Shown in pieces: positions 31,791 to 44,611 of a stretch of DNA of 64,000 nucleotides. A program made the position numbers and the translations under genes. A model generated the notes under the pieces. The model did not search any database. It was not told the DNA's origin and saw only the letters and a program-made list of their open reading frames with translations. The stretch lies in the NCBI GenBank assembly GCA_030549205.1, contig JAUKTV010000001.1, positions 5,146,001 through 5,210,000 on the forward strand, given 5' to 3'. How positions within the stretch are numbered: the stretch's first letter is position 1; the number at the start of each line of letters is the position of its first letter. Source of the DNA: Apiosordaria backusii (Eukaryota > Ascomycota > Sordariomycetes > Sordariales > Lasiosphaeriaceae).

Positions 31791-34720
31791 ATGACGTCCG
31801 CCGCACTACCTCCAGCACCGCACCCGCGCGTTGCTACCCAGCAGCAGCACCAGCACCAGCAACAGCCCTCCCAGCATCACCAACACCACCAGCAACGGGC
31901 CCCTCCCCAGTATCCGCCCACCACCCCCGCAGCTCCCACCCAGTTGTCGTCTGCTGTTTCTCCGCCCAGCAAGCGTGATCTCAAGTCTTGGTGGAAAGGT
32001 TTCAAACTCCCTTCCAAGCACCAGGAAGCAAATGGTACCGCAACCCCATCCACCCCATCCTGTAACACCAGATCCAAGCAGCCCGGAAGGAGATCCATAT
32101 TTGTGGAGGACATGGAGGGACTTTTGAAAGAACTTCCGTCCGCCGCAGTCCTGCTCCAGAACATTGTGTTAGAAGAGGAAAGGCGAGCGGCCCATATAGC
32201 AAGTGCAAACATGAGCCAGCCGCTGCCAGAGAGACCGAAGCCGCCAGAGGTGCCCAAGTTGGATACCATCGCCCGCATCCTTACCTGGCGCCTCGGGAGA
32301 TTTGCGAGAGGATCGTGCCCAAAACCGTTGTGCCGAGCCGGACCGAAACTAATAGTTGCAGACCAAGCCCGTCCCCAGGGCATTTTTGGTGTTCCCCTCC
32401 GGCAAAGCATTACGTATGCGAACGTCGCCATCTCCCTCGTCGACGAGGACGGCAAGAGCTACATCTATGGTTATGTGCCGATCGTGGTAGCAAAATGTGG
32501 AATCTTTTTGAAGGAGAGAGGTGCGTGTCCCATCATGTATCATAGCTTGGATGGAAGAGATCTGCATGTCTGTGTGCGTGTGAAAACTAACATGTGTTTG
32601 AAGCCACTGAAATTGAGGGCATCTTTCGCCTCAGCGGGTCTGAGAAGCGAATCAAGGAGCTCAAAAATATCTTTGACTCGCCCGATAGGTATGGGAAAGG
32701 TCTCGTCTGGGACGGTTATACGGTTCACGATGCTGCCAATGTGCTCCGCCGATATCTCAACGATCTCCCCGAACCGGTGGTCCCCCTGGATCTTTACGAG
32801 AAATTCCGGGAACCTCTGAGAGGGGCTACGAGGCAGGGCGCTGGTGAGGCCGAGGGCCCGCAGTTTGTTGAGAATTTCGACATGGACGCTGCCATCAGGA
32901 GGTACCAGCAGCTCATCACAGAATTGCCCCCTCTAAACCGCCAGCTTCTGCTGTACATTCTTGATTTGCTTGCAGTCTTTGCTGCCAAGTCGGATCAAAA
33001 CCGAATGAACTCGCAAAATTTGGCGGCCATCTTCCAGCCCGGCATGCTGTCTCATCCTCATCACGCCATGGCACCTGAGGAGTACCGGTTGAATCAATGC
33101 GTCATCATTTTTCTCATTGAGAATCAGGATCATTTCCTCATTGGAATGCAAGGCACGGGGTTGGATGAGAAGACAGCTCAGCAGGTGCAGAACCCTAAGC
33201 CCCCTCTTACTCCCAACAGGAAGTCGGGGGTTCACCGATCCGCTTCGACTGCGAGTGCCGGGGCCGAGAGTGTCCGAAAGAATGGCTCGATTCGTAGGAA
33301 CAAATCGACCTCCTCAAGACGTTCTATGGCTTCCAACGGCGCTCCCAGTCCTGCAAGCCCCGCTGTTGCCACCACCCCGACCAGTGGGCTCAACAGAAGC
33401 AACACGGTACCTTCGAAGAAATCGCCGGCCTTGCAAGCTGGCAGGTTTGGGAACCGTGGTGAAGCACTTGTTAGTCCATTGACTCCAGTCGCTCCCCCTG
33501 CCACGGCAGTCATACCTCCTCCGGCAGTACTAGAAGAAGTTGCCACACCGGAAGAGAGGGAAACAAGCGCGCCAGTGCCGACAGCGCCGGTACCGGCACC
33601 GGTAACCACGGCACCAAGCGGGCCACGACCCGAGCATCTAGCTGTTCCGCTGCCAAGCTTGTCGGTGCCAGGTCAGGAGAAGTTGCTCGAGCCCACGACC
33701 CCCGCTCCCGAAGTCACAACTCCATCCAAGGAACGGAAGCTGCCTATTTTGTTCCAACGAATTGCAACAAGCGATGGCGAAGGGGGCAAGCCAAACAAAC
33801 TGCGCAAAAAGAGGATGCCAGGTAGCGCCAACCCAAGTGCGCACAGCTCTCAAGCGTCACTGTCGCACTCAACAGCCGCGTCGCCAAACACCGAAACCCC
33901 CAATCCTCTCGAGACGATCTCGTCTGGGTCTAAGCTTGCCATTCCTGGAGATGCTCCAGCAGAACCAAAACCTGAGGCACCTCAACCAGCAGTTACGGAT
34001 ACGGAACCTCAACCTCAGGCTCTTTTGACCCCCAACAATGCAGACAAGACTCTGAAATCCAAAATGTCGCCGCCAACGTCATTGAACAGCTCATTCAACG
34101 AGAGCTCTGACATGGACCAAGTCGATGAATTGACAGCTGTGACGTCAGAAGTGGCTAGCCCTGAGTCGGGAGAGAAGGGCCAGAAGAAGAGATGGCGTCT
34201 TTCACGCAAAAAGGAGGATACGAGCCCGTCTTACCCACCACTGTCGTCTCCCCGCATGCTCGGGACGCATTCCAACGCCGAAACCAGCACTACTTCGATT
34301 GGAAGCTCTGGCTACAAGGGAAGGCAGAGTATGACAGGGGATTCGCTGGATAGAGCCATCGCCAGCGGTGAACTCTCCTCTGGTGAAGGCGGTGGTAGTG
34401 GTGGTAAGGAGAAGATTTCGAGCTGGATCAAGAACAAATACCGTGAGCACAAGGAAAACGTTGAGCAGCGTAGGAATAAGTCACCGCCTGGTGGGGAAAG
34501 AACGGTCTCGATAGGTTCTAGCTTGATGTCATCAACGAGGGGGAAGAGTCTAGATCTTAAACGGGCAGAGGAGGAGAACGTTGCTGGGGGTGGTGGTGTC
34601 CCCGCCCCCGCTCCGGCTCCTCCTGCTGTTCCCCAGTTGCCAACGGCGCAGCAGCAGGGTACGGATACGCAGCCACCGCAACCGCAACAGCCCCAACCCC
34701 AGCAGCAGCCCCAGCAATGA
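31791..34720 (+). CDS. RhoGAP protein of SAC7/BEM2 type
   Basis: Predicted GTPase-activating protein for Rho GTPases, which switches Rho1-type signalling off at the cell cortex. The RhoGAP domain starts at GIFGVPLRQSITYANVAISL and continues after a clear intron (32521..32603, GTGCGT..GAAG) with ATEIEGIFRLSGSEKRIKEL. The FRLSGS motif holds the catalytic arginine finger. DAANVLRRYLNDLPEPVVPL and QNLAAIFQPGML are family-typical. The N-terminus is Gln/His/Pro-rich; the long C-terminus (about 430 residues) is Ser/Pro-rich, with a Gln/Pro tail. Between residue 82 and the domain, 109 codons (32035-32361) are open and in phase but absent from relatives as I remember them; the acceptor TTGCAG with ACTAAT branch is good and a donor at 32035 or 32062 would keep frame. 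Length is 948 residues without this intron, or 839/848 with it. Confidence 0.85.
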
Positions 34721-37575
34721 AAACGTGGAGAAATACGACGGGAGACCTGCACACACACGCAATCTCCACAAACGGCTCGGCGACTAGGATCGAACGGGTA
34801 CTGATGACGGCAAACGAAATGTTTATGAACTGGGTCTCTGGGTTTTCCTGTTGTCTTTATAACGTGTGTGTTTTTTGTTCAAGGGTTGGAAGGAAAAGAA
34901 ACAAGTTTATATAAAGCTGGAAGGGGGGAGGGGGGTTAAACAGCGAGCTGTTACTGGGTTTGGTTGGTTAGTTGGTTCGTGGTTTACTTGGACGGCGGGT
35001 GGGTTGGGCTTTATGGTGTTGAGAAAGCGAAGGTGTCTTGGTGGCCAACGGTTGCGCAGGATACCCAGGAGTGCTTTTCTTCTTTCTTTTTCATGTTGTT
35101 ATCTATTTTACGACACACACCCTCCACCTCTCAAGTTTATGATGATTATTTATTTGTCTTTTGTGAGCATATATGATGGTCTTTTGGTTGTTTATGATGA
35201 TCAAAAGGGAGGGGGGAATGATGGATAAAAAGTCGGGATTTGGTCTTGGAGGGTAAGGTAGTTACTTATAAAGGGGCGCGGGTGGGCTGGGGGATGTTTG
35301 TTTGAGAGTGTGTGTGTGTCTGTAACAATGGAAGCAAGTAAAGCGGTTTCTACCTACTTGAGAATACTCGAGATTAGTAGCATCCTATGGATAGTTGTGA
35401 GGATAGGCATGGAAGTATGGATTCTTGTGTCTATAACCTCACTTCAGACTATCCAAAATGAGGGGAACAACAAACACATGTCTTGGCTTTTTTTGGGGAC
35501 AGTTCTTGGACAGGTCTGGGGCCTTTCACTTCCCCCGCAGTGCAGTGTGGAGAAAGTGATTGGGTGAAGACGAACGGCTGGCTTAGGCGACGGGAGCAGG
35601 TTGGACTTGGCGGGGGGTGTCAGAGGGGTGGGGAATCCCTGTATTTTTTTCATCTTCTGGGCAGGAACGCCACGAGAAAGCTTGGTTTGACTCTTTGACA
35701 TTTTTTTGATGGGAGTATGAGATGATGAGATATGGGATGGAGTATTTGGAATGGACATGAGTAGGTCGACAAGGACGAGGGGTGAGTTTTACACGATGAT
35801 TACATTGTTTTTTTAGGGGGGGCGGGGATTAATAATACCTTACCTCCCAAAGCACGAAAAGCTATCATACCATGAATAAGTCGTGGATGTGTGTGTGTGT
35901 GTGTTCCTGCAGTGCTTACACTTGTTCCCCATGTCCACAGTAAGGCAAAGTTACATCATCGGAGGCGAGAATAACGGCAAACCTCTAGGGTATAGAAATA
36001 ATAGGGCACGGAGTACAGCGGCGTGAGCGGGCACATGGGAGCATCGTAGCATCCAAACCCGTGGACACTCGTACCGCCGCAAACGGAACCAAATCCGCGG
36101 ATTTTCATTTCACCACAAGGCCGTCACTAGCCAGAAGATGTACTAGGTATATGTGTAGAGCAAAGCACATGGCAAAGACGCTCACATCGATACGTGATAC
36201 CCTTGTCCTTGCCGCCGCCGGCCGGCGGTCGGCGGTCGAATCCGTATCATCACCATCACCGTCTCCATCACCATCTCCACCACCTCCGATAGTCGGCGCT
36301 CATGAGGCTCACGGGGCTCACGGGGCTGGGCCGTTCCTGACCGTCGGTGAGGAAAGCGTGAGTTTTTCGACTTTGATGCCCAGGCCCAGCCCAGGGCCCA
36401 GGTACTAACTAGTGTTGAGGCTAATACTCGGGCCGAGCGTGGGATGGCAGAAAGACCATTTTTTTTAGAGGGAAAGTTTTGGTGTTACGTAGGTGAGTTG
36501 GATTCGTCAGGGTTTGATATCTGTAGGCTTTTACGAGGGGTGATGGATGGATGGATGGGGTAGGTAGCTAGCTATGTGAGATTGATTGTATAAGAATGCC
36601 TATCTGAGTATACAAATCCCAGCATCATGATCAGGTGGTCAGATTGGGTGAATGAAGTTGATGATAAATAATGGATTATTTGGGAAGGGCGAGTCATGAA
36701 TTAGAGCCATGACACGGGAGCTAAAAGCACGTGGTGGTAGTTTAAGTTTGATGGAGGGGCGGGACGGACTGGACGACGTTCTAGAAAGAAAGAAAAATCG
36801 ACATGAAGATCGGGTGACAAGAAAAGATGCAGGCGGTGATGATCTGGATTTTTTTTGTTGCAATTGAGCACGAGAGTAAAAAAGGAAAAGAATACCCAGC
36901 CATCAAACCATCCAAGGCGCAAAAGATCCATATCATCCACCTTGCAAGCCAATAATTTGAGGTTTGCCCCCATGACTTGCGAGACCGCTCCCATGCCAAA
37001 GCGTTGACAGATGAGGAAGGTGGATATGTAAGTGACAAGCTTGTGCTTACCTGCGGCAGTTCGGTCGATTCCCCTGGACAAACAGAACAACACTGCAAAA
37101 AATCCGGGGAAATGGAGCCTCTTCGGGTAGAAGAGACAGGACAGGATTTGACGCCGTCGATCATTTTGTCTTTGTTGGGGAAGGGGCAAGACAGGACAGG
37201 GCCGGGGGGGGGGCAAATACAAACCTCGGGTGGGGAGTTGCGCCGAAGGAAGGAAAGGAAGGGAAAAGGTGGTTAAGAGTAACGTTGTGGGTGTGTGAGT
37301 GAGTGAGTGGTTCAGATTACATGTGTGTGACCGGGTAACACGGATGGTCAAGGGTAGATCGGGTGGTATATAAATCGGGGGTGGGATCCTCGCTCGAAAT
37401 CTTTTGCGACTTGCATTGGTTTGCGTCACGTTTCTTTCTTTCTCTCTTCCCCTCAATTTTTATTACACGGTCGGGACTAGGGTTTAAAGTTTCTTATCGC
37501 TTGATTGTTTTGTTTTGGTGGGCTGGACTGGACTGTAGGGTCCCATCTCACCGTCACTGACGATCAAAAGTCAAA
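34721..37575. other. 2.9-kb intergenic region with simple repeats
   Basis: This holds the RhoGAP 3' UTR and the permease promoter. It has (GT)n near 35890, a TGGA microsatellite at about 36543-36558 and a GTGA-type tract near 37295-37310. A 251-codon open frame on the - strand (36701-37456) is low-complexity and overlaps the promoter; I do not accept it as a gene. Confidence 0.5.
37367..37374 (+). promoter_or_regulatory. TATA box of the MFS permease gene
   Basis: TATATAAA, a near-consensus TATA box, lies 202 bp before the permease ATG. A C/T-rich stretch at 37430-37470 follows and is a likely transcript leader. A strong TATA box suits a regulated, nutrient-responsive gene (inference). Confidence 0.6.
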
Positions 37576-39428
37576 ATGGCGATATCTCAACCTCAAGGTA
37601 ACACCCACCTGCCTCACTTCAGTTTGCCCTTGACATTCTCACTAACACCCCCTCCAGTCCCTCCGCCCGGGCAACCTCACGATGAAGAAAAAGCCGCCCA
37701 CCACCACGCCCACACCTCCTCCTCCTCCGACCTAGGCGTCACCAACACCCCAACCCTAACCCCCCCACCACCGCCCGTATGCCCCCCTCACACCACCCCC
37801 CGCCGCATCACCACCAAGATCGACATCCACCTCGTCCCCTTCGTCATCATCCTGTACCTCATGGCCTTCCTCGACAGGGTCAACATCGCCAACGCCCGCG
37901 CCTTTGGCCTCGAAGCCGACCTTGGTCTCACCGGAACGCAATACAACACCGCCCTAACTATCTTCTTCGTTCCATACATCCTCTGCGAGATACCCTCTAA
38001 TATCCTCCTGAAGAAAATCTCCCCAAGGATATGGCTGAGCGGGTGCTGCATCGGGTTCGGGTTCGTCACTATGATGCAGGGGCTGGTTCAGAATTATGCA
38101 GGGATTTTGGCGACGAGGTTCTTGCTGGGGTTGTTTGAGTGCGGCATGTTTCCGGGATGTTTTTATCTTTTGGGGATGTGGTATAGGCGGGACGAGGCGC
38201 AGAAGAGGTTCAGTTTGTTCTTTTCGAGCACGAGCTTGGCGGGTGCGTTTGGTGGGTTGCTGGCGAGTGGGTTGGGGAGTATGGATTATATGAGGGGGTA
38301 TAGGGGGTGGAGGTGGATTTTCTTGATTGAGGGGGCGGCGACGGTGGTTATTGGGGTTATTTTCTTGTTTACATTCCCAGGGTTTGTGGAGCATGCGGTA
38401 AGTTGTTTTCTTTTACTTGGGGAGTGGTCAGAAAAAGGGGTTGAGCCGCGAGAAGATGGAGGCTTGGGGGTTGTCTTCGTGAGATCAACATCCTGAGGAG
38501 GAAGAAGGAAATGGGTTACCTATGAGGGAGTAATAAGCTGATGATATCCTACAGAAATGGCTCCGCGACGATGAAAGAGACTACATCAAAGCCCGCCTCC
38601 ATGCTGACCAAGGTCACTCAGCTGCTGAGCGCAGCATTACCATTCGCGACGTCGGCAAGGTCATGTCCGACTACAAAGTTTGGCTCGGGGGTTTCATGTA
38701 CTTTGGCATCATCGTCCCTGCCTATTCCTACGCCTACTTCAGCCCTACCATCGTCCAGAGCTACGGCTACGACAAGATCCAGACTCAGCTTCACTCGGTT
38801 CCTCCCTGGGCCGCGGCGTTTGTCTTCGCCATGATCATCGCCACGGCTTCGGACTGGCTGAAGCACAGGTTCTTGTTCACGGTTGTGCCGATCTGCATCT
38901 CGATCAGCGGGTTTGCGATCTTGCTGAACGTGACCGACAATTTGCCCGTGCAGTACGCGGCGTTGTTTTTGATTTGTATGGGGATGTACTCGGCGATGCC
39001 TATTCAGGTGTGCTGGTTTAACATGAACCTGGGAGGGCACCATCGCAGGGCGGTTGGGAGTGCCTGGCAGATTGGTAAGTTTTTGTTGAAATTCGTTCAC
39101 TTTGAAAAACGCAAGGCTGATATGAGTGACAGGTTTCGGTAACATTGGCGGTATCATCGCCACCTACTCTTTTATTGGAGGCGACTTCAGGAAAGGCTAC
39201 ATCATCTGCGTGTCCTTCATCTGCCTCAGTGCTCTGTCGTGCATACTTTACGCGATGGCTATTGTGGCGGAGAACAAGAAGAAGGCGAAGCAGCCTCTTG
39301 ATGTTGGCCTGACGGAGCACGAAAAGTCGGAGCTTGGGGTGAGTTTCTTTGGCTTATCAACAAGGCAAAAAACAAATACTGACAATGACGAATAGGACCT
39401 AAACCCCGAGTTCAAGTACATGCTTTAA
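37576..39428 (+). CDS. MFS permease of the anion:cation symporter (ACS, Dal5/Tna1) family
   Basis: Predicted 506-residue plasma-membrane transporter, join(37576..37597,37658..38397,38555..39074,39133..39338,39396..39428); phases match. Exon 1 is 22 nt. The cytosolic N-terminus is Pro/His-rich. Twelve hydrophobic helices are expected; helix 1 begins DIHLVPFVIILYLMAFLDRV, followed by NIANARAFGLEADLGLTGTQ, FVPYILCEIPSN and GLFECGMFPGCFYLLGMWY, all typical of the ACS family. That family carries allantoate, nicotinate, pantothenate, biotin or other organic anions with protons; the substrate cannot be inferred. The short C-terminal tail ends DLNPEFKYML, similar to relatives. The ATG is preferred because the small first exon joins in phase through a CTAAC branch intron. 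Confidence 0.88.
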
Positions 39429-40058
39429 TCTTTGCGAGGAACTGGGATGGTGGTTGTGTAATATAGCTGGGGAAACTAAAAGGAGGTATTAGGAATGAAT
39501 CTCAGACCATTGAAGTGATCTGACAGTCAGTGACGAAAAGTAATTGTGATCTTATCGAACCAAAAAGCTCCTAGGATATTCAGTTCGCCAGGAGTTCAGA
39601 GACTTGTTGCCTCGCTGCCCTCAGTTACCGCTCGGCCATTCCATCAACTAAGGGGAGCTTTCAGGTTGAGGTTTTTGACAGAAACAACTGCTCCAAAGTA
39701 ACCACGACTCAGGCAGACCAGTCCAGCTCACTTGATCAATTAGAGCGACATTCTTCAAAAATAGTTGATCATAATTCTTCACAGAAATGACGAGCTGCAG
39801 TGGCACCGAGAATAAATTGCTATCAATAATAACAGAGCCCGCCTACTTTACTTTTGCTTGAAAAGTAACGGAACATTTGCAGTCAAGATCAGCGACCACT
39901 CCCACAAGCAAACCATAACTCTACGACATGACCGCCACCTTCTCTCTCTCTCAACAACCGCAACTCCCAGAATGCAAGTCCCACAGAAGAAAACAAATCA
40001 TTAATTCCCATAATATGATAATATACAATTTATCAAGCCAATTCCACTCCGACCACAT
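39429..40058. other. Convergent spacer between permease and GPI10 genes
   Basis: A 630-bp AT-rich spacer holding the two 3' UTRs. No gene is seen. Confidence 0.6.
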
Positions 40059-42172
40059 TCAAAGCTCATCCCTCCCACCCTCCTCACCCCCCAACCTCCC
40101 CTCCTCCACCACCCTCTCTCCTTTACCGCTGCCCGGATAAACCCCCGTATCCCAAACCACCAACCTCCCCCCCCTCCTCCAATCATCACTAAAAACCCCA
40201 TTCCACCCCTCCCACACCTTTTCCAGTCTCACCCCCATGTCCTTCCCCTCTCCCGCAAAGAACTCTTCAAGTATATCCCCAATCCCCTCAAACCCGACAA
40301 TATACCTCGGCACCTCCTCCCCCTTTTGCGTGTTGTCCTTGTTAAAAAACTGAGGCCACATCTCCCCCTTCAAAAACCCCTTCCCATACCCCCCCGTTTC
40401 TGGATCCTCAACAAGATAAAACCTATCCGCCTCATCAAGATAGTTTTCCCTCTCTGGGGTATTTGGGGCGGTATGCAACGGTGGCTCGCACGTCAGAGCT
40501 CGCGCCCTAAGGCAAGGCCAGACGAGGTGGGAGCGCCAGGGGGTTGTGTGGCAGGGTGTTAGGAAGAGGGCGAATAATTCATGTTGTTGTGAGGGGGAAG
40601 TGGTTGGGGGTGTGAGGGATAGAGACAGAGAGTCGGGGTGAAGGCGCTCGTATTCGCTGCGGAGGAATGACAAGACGGAAATAGGGGCGGGTTGGTGGAA
40701 GAGGGAGAGGTAGCCTGCTAGGAGGAGGTTGATGGAGAGGAGGTTGATGAGGAAGATTTTGTGGCGGAGGGTGAGGGTTGCCGGTTGGGAGTTGGATGGG
40801 GATGGGGGAGAAGGGGAGGTGAAAAAAGAGGTTATGTAGGGTGCGGCGAGGATGTGGAGGATGGGGAGGAGGGGGTAGATGAACCTGACTTCTTTGTGGG
40901 AGATGAGTGATAGGACTGAGATCATAACCACAAGGGCAAAGGAGAGGGTTTTGAGGGTGTTGGAGGCGGTGGTGGAGAGGGATGTTGGTCTGGCGGATAG
41001 TAACGTGGTGGGTTTGGCGGAGGCGAAGGTGGTTTTGTAGATGCCGAGGAGGGCAAAGGGGAGGAAGGTGGTGGTCAGCAGGGGGATGCCTTGGGATAGG
41101 TAGTAATGCCAGGGCATGCGGCCGTAGAAGATGGCGAGGGATTGGGACATGTTGAAGTAGAGCCATTTGTAGGGTGGGAAGGTCCAGAAGCCGAAGTAGA
41201 GACGGTCGGAGATGACTGAGACGGCGAGGGCGGCGGAACCGCAGAGGATGACTTCTCTCAGGAGGACGAGGAGAGTGGTTTGTTTGATGGGGGATTGGCC
41301 ATCAAGGGTGAGGCGGGTGAGGGTAATTGTGATGACACCGAGCCAGATGAAGAGGTTTGTAGGACGCAAGAGGACTGCAATTGCCGCCAGAATAAGAGAT
41401 ATTCTTAGACTGGTCACTCTGCCCTGTTGCTTCAGGGGCTCCTCTTTGTTTTCCTTGGCATCCCCAAGGAGCTCCCAAGGCCAGTAAGAAAGAGCAGCGA
41501 TGGTGAGTGTTGTCTCGAGAGAGTTGGAAAATGTTCTTGTTGAGCAGTACCATTGCCATGGGTTGAGAACGGTCATCCACAGCTACATGTAATTGTCAGA
41601 TAATACCCCGGTAGTATGGCTAGGAGGACTCTTACAGCAGCCCATGGAGCATAGCTTTCTCTCCCATAAATATCCATGGCAAGCTTCCACGTATAAAAGT
41701 CACCCAACGCAGCAAAGACAGACTGCAGAGCTCCTGGCAGGGCTACCAACATGAAAGCTTTGAATGGGGGAAACAAATGCATAGCACTCATGACCGTCTC
41801 AGCAAGCTTGTAAGCCACACCAAAGATGGCTGGATGGAGTGAAGACCGTAGTTGATGTTGCCATTCCTGGATATGTTAGTTGATGAATCTTGGTGTAAGG
41901 ATCCCATTCAGAGAAAATACCCAGGTCATCCAAGCACCGCTCCCCTCCCCAAAAGCCATCCTCCACGCCGGCTCCAACGCCTGGAAATATTCATCTGGCT
42001 GAAAGAACGTCTTGACGAAAAGCGAATTGATGAACCGAAACGCCAGCAAGACACTGAGAATATCACCCACTTGCGCAGCTGCGACCTGCGCGTGTACACT
42101 GCCATTTTCAGTCTTCTTTTTCTTCTTCTCCCCTGGGGGCTTCTTGACAGTATCTTTCTCCATCTTGGCCAT
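40059..42172 (-). CDS. gpi10: GPI10/PIG-B GPI mannosyltransferase 3
   Basis: Predicted 668-residue ER membrane glycosyltransferase (GT22), complement(join(40059..41582,41636..41866,41921..42172)); all introns are phase 0. It adds the third mannose, alpha-1,2-linked, to the GPI anchor precursor using dolichol-phosphate-mannose. The lumenal catalytic motif (FFQPDEYFQALEPAWRMAFG) is in exon 1; EWQHQLRSSLHPAIFGVAYK opens exon 2; exon 3 has WQWYCSTRTFSNSLETTLTI, DRLYFGFWTFPPYKWLYFNM and HKEVRFIYPLLPIL. About ten hydrophobic helices are visible. The N-terminus has a Lys-rich run (KKPPGEKKKKK). The first ATG (42172) is used; upstream in-frame sequence lacks another. A Ser/Pro loop near residues 440-460 varies among relatives. 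Confidence 0.92.
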
Positions 42173-43158
42173 CAAAACACCATCCTCTGTCTGAAGTGTT
42201 GTTGTTGCTGCCAGTGTCAATCAGGGGCAGGCAATTTCATCAAAGTCGCATCACTGTCAATCATGAGCTGGCAGAGCTGTTTGCCAGATGGCAGGTTGAC
42301 ACGGGAAATCTTGCAGCTGATTGGTTCCCAGCCTTACCTCCCGAGCCGCTGCTGCACGGTAATCAAGTGACCCACAATTGGCTGAGGTTGGGGCGGGCGA
42401 GATCCCTGCAGGTTGTGCCCGCCCCCCGGTGCCCCTCCCCCGCTGGAACCATGGCATCACAGCGTGACACGCTTCTATCTCTTCTATCTCAGCTTCTATC
42501 GCTATCAGTGAGATGCTATCAGGGAAGATATCGAAGACTGCCGGTATCGGTGGGTCAAATTGATCATAGAAAAACAATAGTCGCCACCGGTGACAGGATA
42601 CCCAAGTCCAAAGACTCGGACCTGTCAGACTTTAAAGGAAGGTTACAAGAGTTTCGTCATAAAAGCGGTTTCCTTCGGCACGCTTTTGCGGGACTGTTCA
42701 AGGATGATGGGCCCACGTGAGGCGTTGTGAGCGTCTTGGTGTATTTCGACTTGCACTTAGGGGTATAGTGTCGTTGTGGACATTACATGATTGCAACGGC
42801 AAACACTTCCGAAGCGAGGGTAGTGGACATACGTAGGTAGGGGGAGAGGCGGGTTTATGTATATAGATAGGTCCAGGCCCATTCCTCTCTTTGTTTTCCA
42901 ATTGCCTTCTTCTGCCTGAGATCTTCATACACCAAACAAATTGCTATTTGTTGGGCATTGAAAGTTTGGAATTTTGCTATCTTAGCTTTCAGGTGGCGCA
43001 GTTTGGGACAGTTTGACACTGTCTTACACCGCTGATTGTAACGGGCAACTTACCTTACCTTGACTACTTGTCTCCTCTCAACTTACCGGACACATCACAA
43101 CCTCTACTCTTCCACCTACCTTGAACCACCACCAATTCAACATCACAACTTACCAACC
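42173..43158. promoter_or_regulatory. Divergent promoter region, GPI10 and ornithine aminotransferase
   Basis: A 986-bp region between two divergent starts. The 100 bp before the aminotransferase ATG are C/A-rich leader. One open frame (42196-42720, 174 codons) has no family resemblance. Confidence 0.5.
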
Positions 43159-44611
43159 ATGGCTCCCCACGCCTCCACCGATACTCCCCCCTCCACCAAC
43201 ACCACCACCACCACCAATCCCAACCCCAAAGCCACCTCCCCCTCCCAGTCCGACCCCTACCACGCCACTTCCACCTCCTCCGCCATCCAATCCGAATCCC
43301 TCCACGCAGCCCACAACTACTCCCCCCTCCCCATCGTCTTCTCCCGCGCCTCGGGCGTCCACGTCTGGGACCCCGAAAACCGCCACTACCTCGACTTCCT
43401 CTCCGCCTACTCGGCCGTCAACCAAGGCCACTGCCACCCCGCCCTCGTCAAAGCCCTCTGCGACCAAGCCTCCCGCTTAACCCTCTCCTCCCGCGCCTTT
43501 CACAACGACGTCTTCCCGCAGTGGGCGCTCAAAGTAAAGCAGGTGTTTGGATACGACATGGTCCTGCCAATGAACACCGGTGCCGAGGCCGTCGAGACCG
43601 CTATCAAGCTCGCAAGAAAATGGGCGTATAAAGTCAAGGGGGTGGAACAGAATAAGGCAAGGGTGTGGAGTGTAGATGGGAATTTCCACGGGAGGACCAT
43701 GACAGCGGTTAGTTTGAGTGTTGATCCTGAGTCAAGGGATAATTACGGGCCGTATGTACCGCTCATTGGCGCGAGACATCCGACCACGCAAAAAGCGATA
43801 CGGTATGGGAATGTCGGGGATGTCAGGGAGATCTTGGAGGAGTTTGGGAAGGAGACGGCGGCGGTGATTGTGGAGCCGATCCAGGGTGAGGCGGGGGTTG
43901 TTGTGCCGGAGGAGGGGTATTTAAGAAAAGTTCAGGAGCTGTGCAGGGAGCATAATGTCTTGTTGATTTGCGATGAGATTCAGACGGGGATTGCGCGGAC
44001 GGGGAAGATGTTGTGTAGTGAGTGGGATGGGATTAAGCCGGATGTGGTGACGTTGGGGAAGGCGATTAGCGGGGGGATGTACCCGGTTAGTTGTGTGTTG
44101 AGTTCGAAGGAGGTGATGGGGGTTATTGAGCCGGGGACGCATGGGAGTACGTATGGGGGGAACCCGCTGGGGTGCGCGGTTAGTATCAAGGCGCTGGAGC
44201 TGGTGGAGGAGGAGGGGTTGGTGGATAAGGCGCAGACGCTGGGAGAGATTTTCAGGAGTGAGATTAGGGGGTTTAAGAGTAAGATGGTGGAGGAGGTGAG
44301 GGGGAGGGGGTTGTTGAATGCGGTTGTTATTGATGAGAGTCAGACGGGTGGGAGGACGGCGTGGGATTTGTGCATGTTGTTGAAGGAGAAGGGGGTTTTG
44401 GTATGTTTTTCCTCTCTCGTCTTGTGTCTTTCCTGGTTCTGTGAGAAATGATAGCTGACCACTGTGGTGACAGGCCAAACCAACCCACGGCAATATCATC
44501 CGCTTCGCGCCACCGCTTGTCATCACCGAGGAGGAGCTCAGAAGCGCCATCAAGACCATCGGGGAGGCGTTGGAGGAGTTGCCAACTGCCACCAAGCACG
44601 AGGCACACTGA
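43159..44611 (+). CDS. Ornithine aminotransferase
   Basis: Predicted 459-residue PLP enzyme, join(43159..44400,44474..44611). It converts ornithine and 2-oxoglutarate to glutamate semialdehyde and glutamate in arginine breakdown. It shows the class-III aminotransferase pattern: WDPENRHYLDFLSAYSAVNQ and GHCHPALVKAL near the N-terminus, PMNTGAEAVETAIKLARKW, GNFHGRT, CDEIQTGIARTG, and the PLP lysine Lys301 in TLGKAISGGMYPVS. THGSTYGGNPLGCAVS is also family-typical. The N-terminal 45 residues are Ser/Thr/Pro-rich; no clear mitochondrial presequence is seen, so a cytosolic place as in other fungi is likely. The single intron (GTATGT..ACAG) is phase 0. The last exon encodes FAPPLVITEEEL and a short tail. 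Confidence 0.94.

Noticed and set aside
36701..37456. 251-codon frame on the - strand before the permease gene
   Set aside because: Low-complexity Pro/Leu/Ser text over a promoter with a TATA box; no motif, and no splice structure that improves it.
37576..44611. Permease, GPI10 and ornithine aminotransferase considered as a metabolic cluster
   Set aside because: The genes have unrelated roles and mixed orientation; no regulator or tailoring enzyme is present.
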